Shown here: positions 5,947 to 6,174 of the stretch, piece after piece | Layout of the letters: every line of letters begins with the position of its first letter | Numbering within the stretch: position 1 is the stretch's first letter | Translations under genes and position numbers: made by a program | The notes under the pieces: model-generated | Seen by the model: only the letters and a program-made list of their open reading frames with translations | Database searches by the model: none | What the model was told of the DNA's origin: nothing | Assembly (NCBI GenBank): GCA_019090225.1 | Contig: JAHRWI010000133.1 | Coordinates: 1 to 6,174, forward strand | DNA: 6,174 nucleotides | DNA from: Porticoccaceae bacterium | GTDB lineage: Bacteria; Pseudomonadota; Gammaproteobacteria; Pseudomonadales; Porticoccaceae | Reading direction: 5' to 3'

Positions 5947-6038
5947 TTCTAGACCTGACCCCGATGGTGACCCCGATGGTTTCGCGATGGTTTCGTAGAC
6001 CTGACCCCGATGGGTTCTAGACTTGACCCCGATGGTTT
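5947..6038. repeat. Nested direct-repeat cluster built on TGACCCCGATGG
   Basis: Exact copies of TGACCCCGATGG occur at 5956-5967, 5968-5979, 6002-6013 and 6024-6035. The first two are directly tandem. A second exact tandem, CGATGGTTTCG, lies at 5974-5984 and 5985-5995. Copies one, three and four are preceded by TAGACCTG or TAGACTTG, giving a larger unit of about 22 bases repeated at that spacing between copies three and four. On the minus strand the core reads CCATCGGGGTCAGGTCTA. GGGGTCAGGTCT-type words are, to my knowledge, dispersed in many gammaproteobacterial genomes near Y1 (REP-associated tyrosine) transposases; that link is recall plus inference, and no transposase is seen here. Confidence 0.85.
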
Positions 6039-6174
6039 ACATCTGGAACTTCAGCCAGAAAGCCTCGTTTTACTTATGTATTTCAATACCTTAGGGATGC
6101 TTTAGCGGTGTGCGTTTTGGCAACATATATTGCGCGTACTCATTTAAGTGGGAAAACGCTACATAACTGAGCGC
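6039..6174. other. Right-end segment without recognised features
   Basis: These 136 bases hold no convincing coding region, RNA gene or terminator. They may be the flank of a gene or mobile element that starts beyond the window, given the repeat cluster immediately to the left. Confidence 0.4.

Noticed and set aside
5933..5998. A 21-codon frame (MKGSVSRPDPDGDPDG...) through the repeat cluster.
   Set aside because: It is a by-product of the direct repeats; no ribosome binding site and it lies just after a terminator.
5947..6038. CRISPR array interpretation of the right-end repeats.
   Set aside because: Units are 11-22 bases, adjoining or irregularly spaced, with no unique spacers of uniform length.
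6110..6174. Possible integron attC-like site in the right-end segment because of AACGC/GAGCGC words.
   Set aside because: No RYYYAAC/GTTRRRY core pair in the correct arrangement could be found.

Overview
The window looks like chromosomal DNA of a heterotrophic, probably marine, gammaproteobacterium. This is an inference from moderate GC content, standard Shine-Dalgarno spacing, protein flavour and two Baeyer-Villiger monooxygenases of the kind found in hydrocarbon, ketone and steroid degraders. No marker gene fixes the taxon; a Cellvibrionales/Spongiibacteraceae-like relative is only a guess.

Layout. (1) 1-410: a small ArsR-type repressor whose cysteine pair has the spacing of the sulfide/persulfide sensors BigR and SqrR, with an ATATTA-N8-TAATAT inverted repeat upstream. 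(2) 467-506: a strong hairpin with T-tracts on both strands, separating the repressor from the convergent gene. (3) 569-2467, minus strand: a 632-residue type I Baeyer-Villiger monooxygenase with the N-terminal extension of 4-hydroxyacetophenone monooxygenases. (4) 2468-2840: a divergent regulatory region with a (GTGATT)n microsatellite inside an 83-base stretch lacking C, several inverted repeats, an FNR/Anr-like box and an extended -10 promoter. (5) 2841-3961, plus strand: a two-domain protein joining a CinA/PncC-like (NMN deamidase family) domain to an HxGH nucleotidyltransferase (NMN/NaMN adenylyltransferase-like) domain. Its first 18 codons are in a different frame from the rest; the break lies at a run of five Gs. 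(6) 4161-5774, plus strand: a second type I BVMO of 537 residues, from a different subfamily. (7) 5876-5903: a rho-independent terminator. (8) 5947-6038: a cluster of nested direct repeats built on TGACCCCGATGG, followed by sequence without recognisable content.

How the parts may work together. The two BVMOs are NADPH- and O2-dependent flavoenzymes that convert ketones to esters or lactones. The fusion protein between them carries two domain types that act on successive steps of pyridine nucleotide salvage (NMN to NaMN to NaAD). A link between cofactor supply and the oxygenases is possible, but rests only on adjacency. The genes are separately promoted or separated by possible terminators, so this is not a clear operon. 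The most notable points are the fusion architecture with its apparent frameshift, the G-free leader of the first BVMO with its hexamer repeat, and the repeat cluster at the right end.
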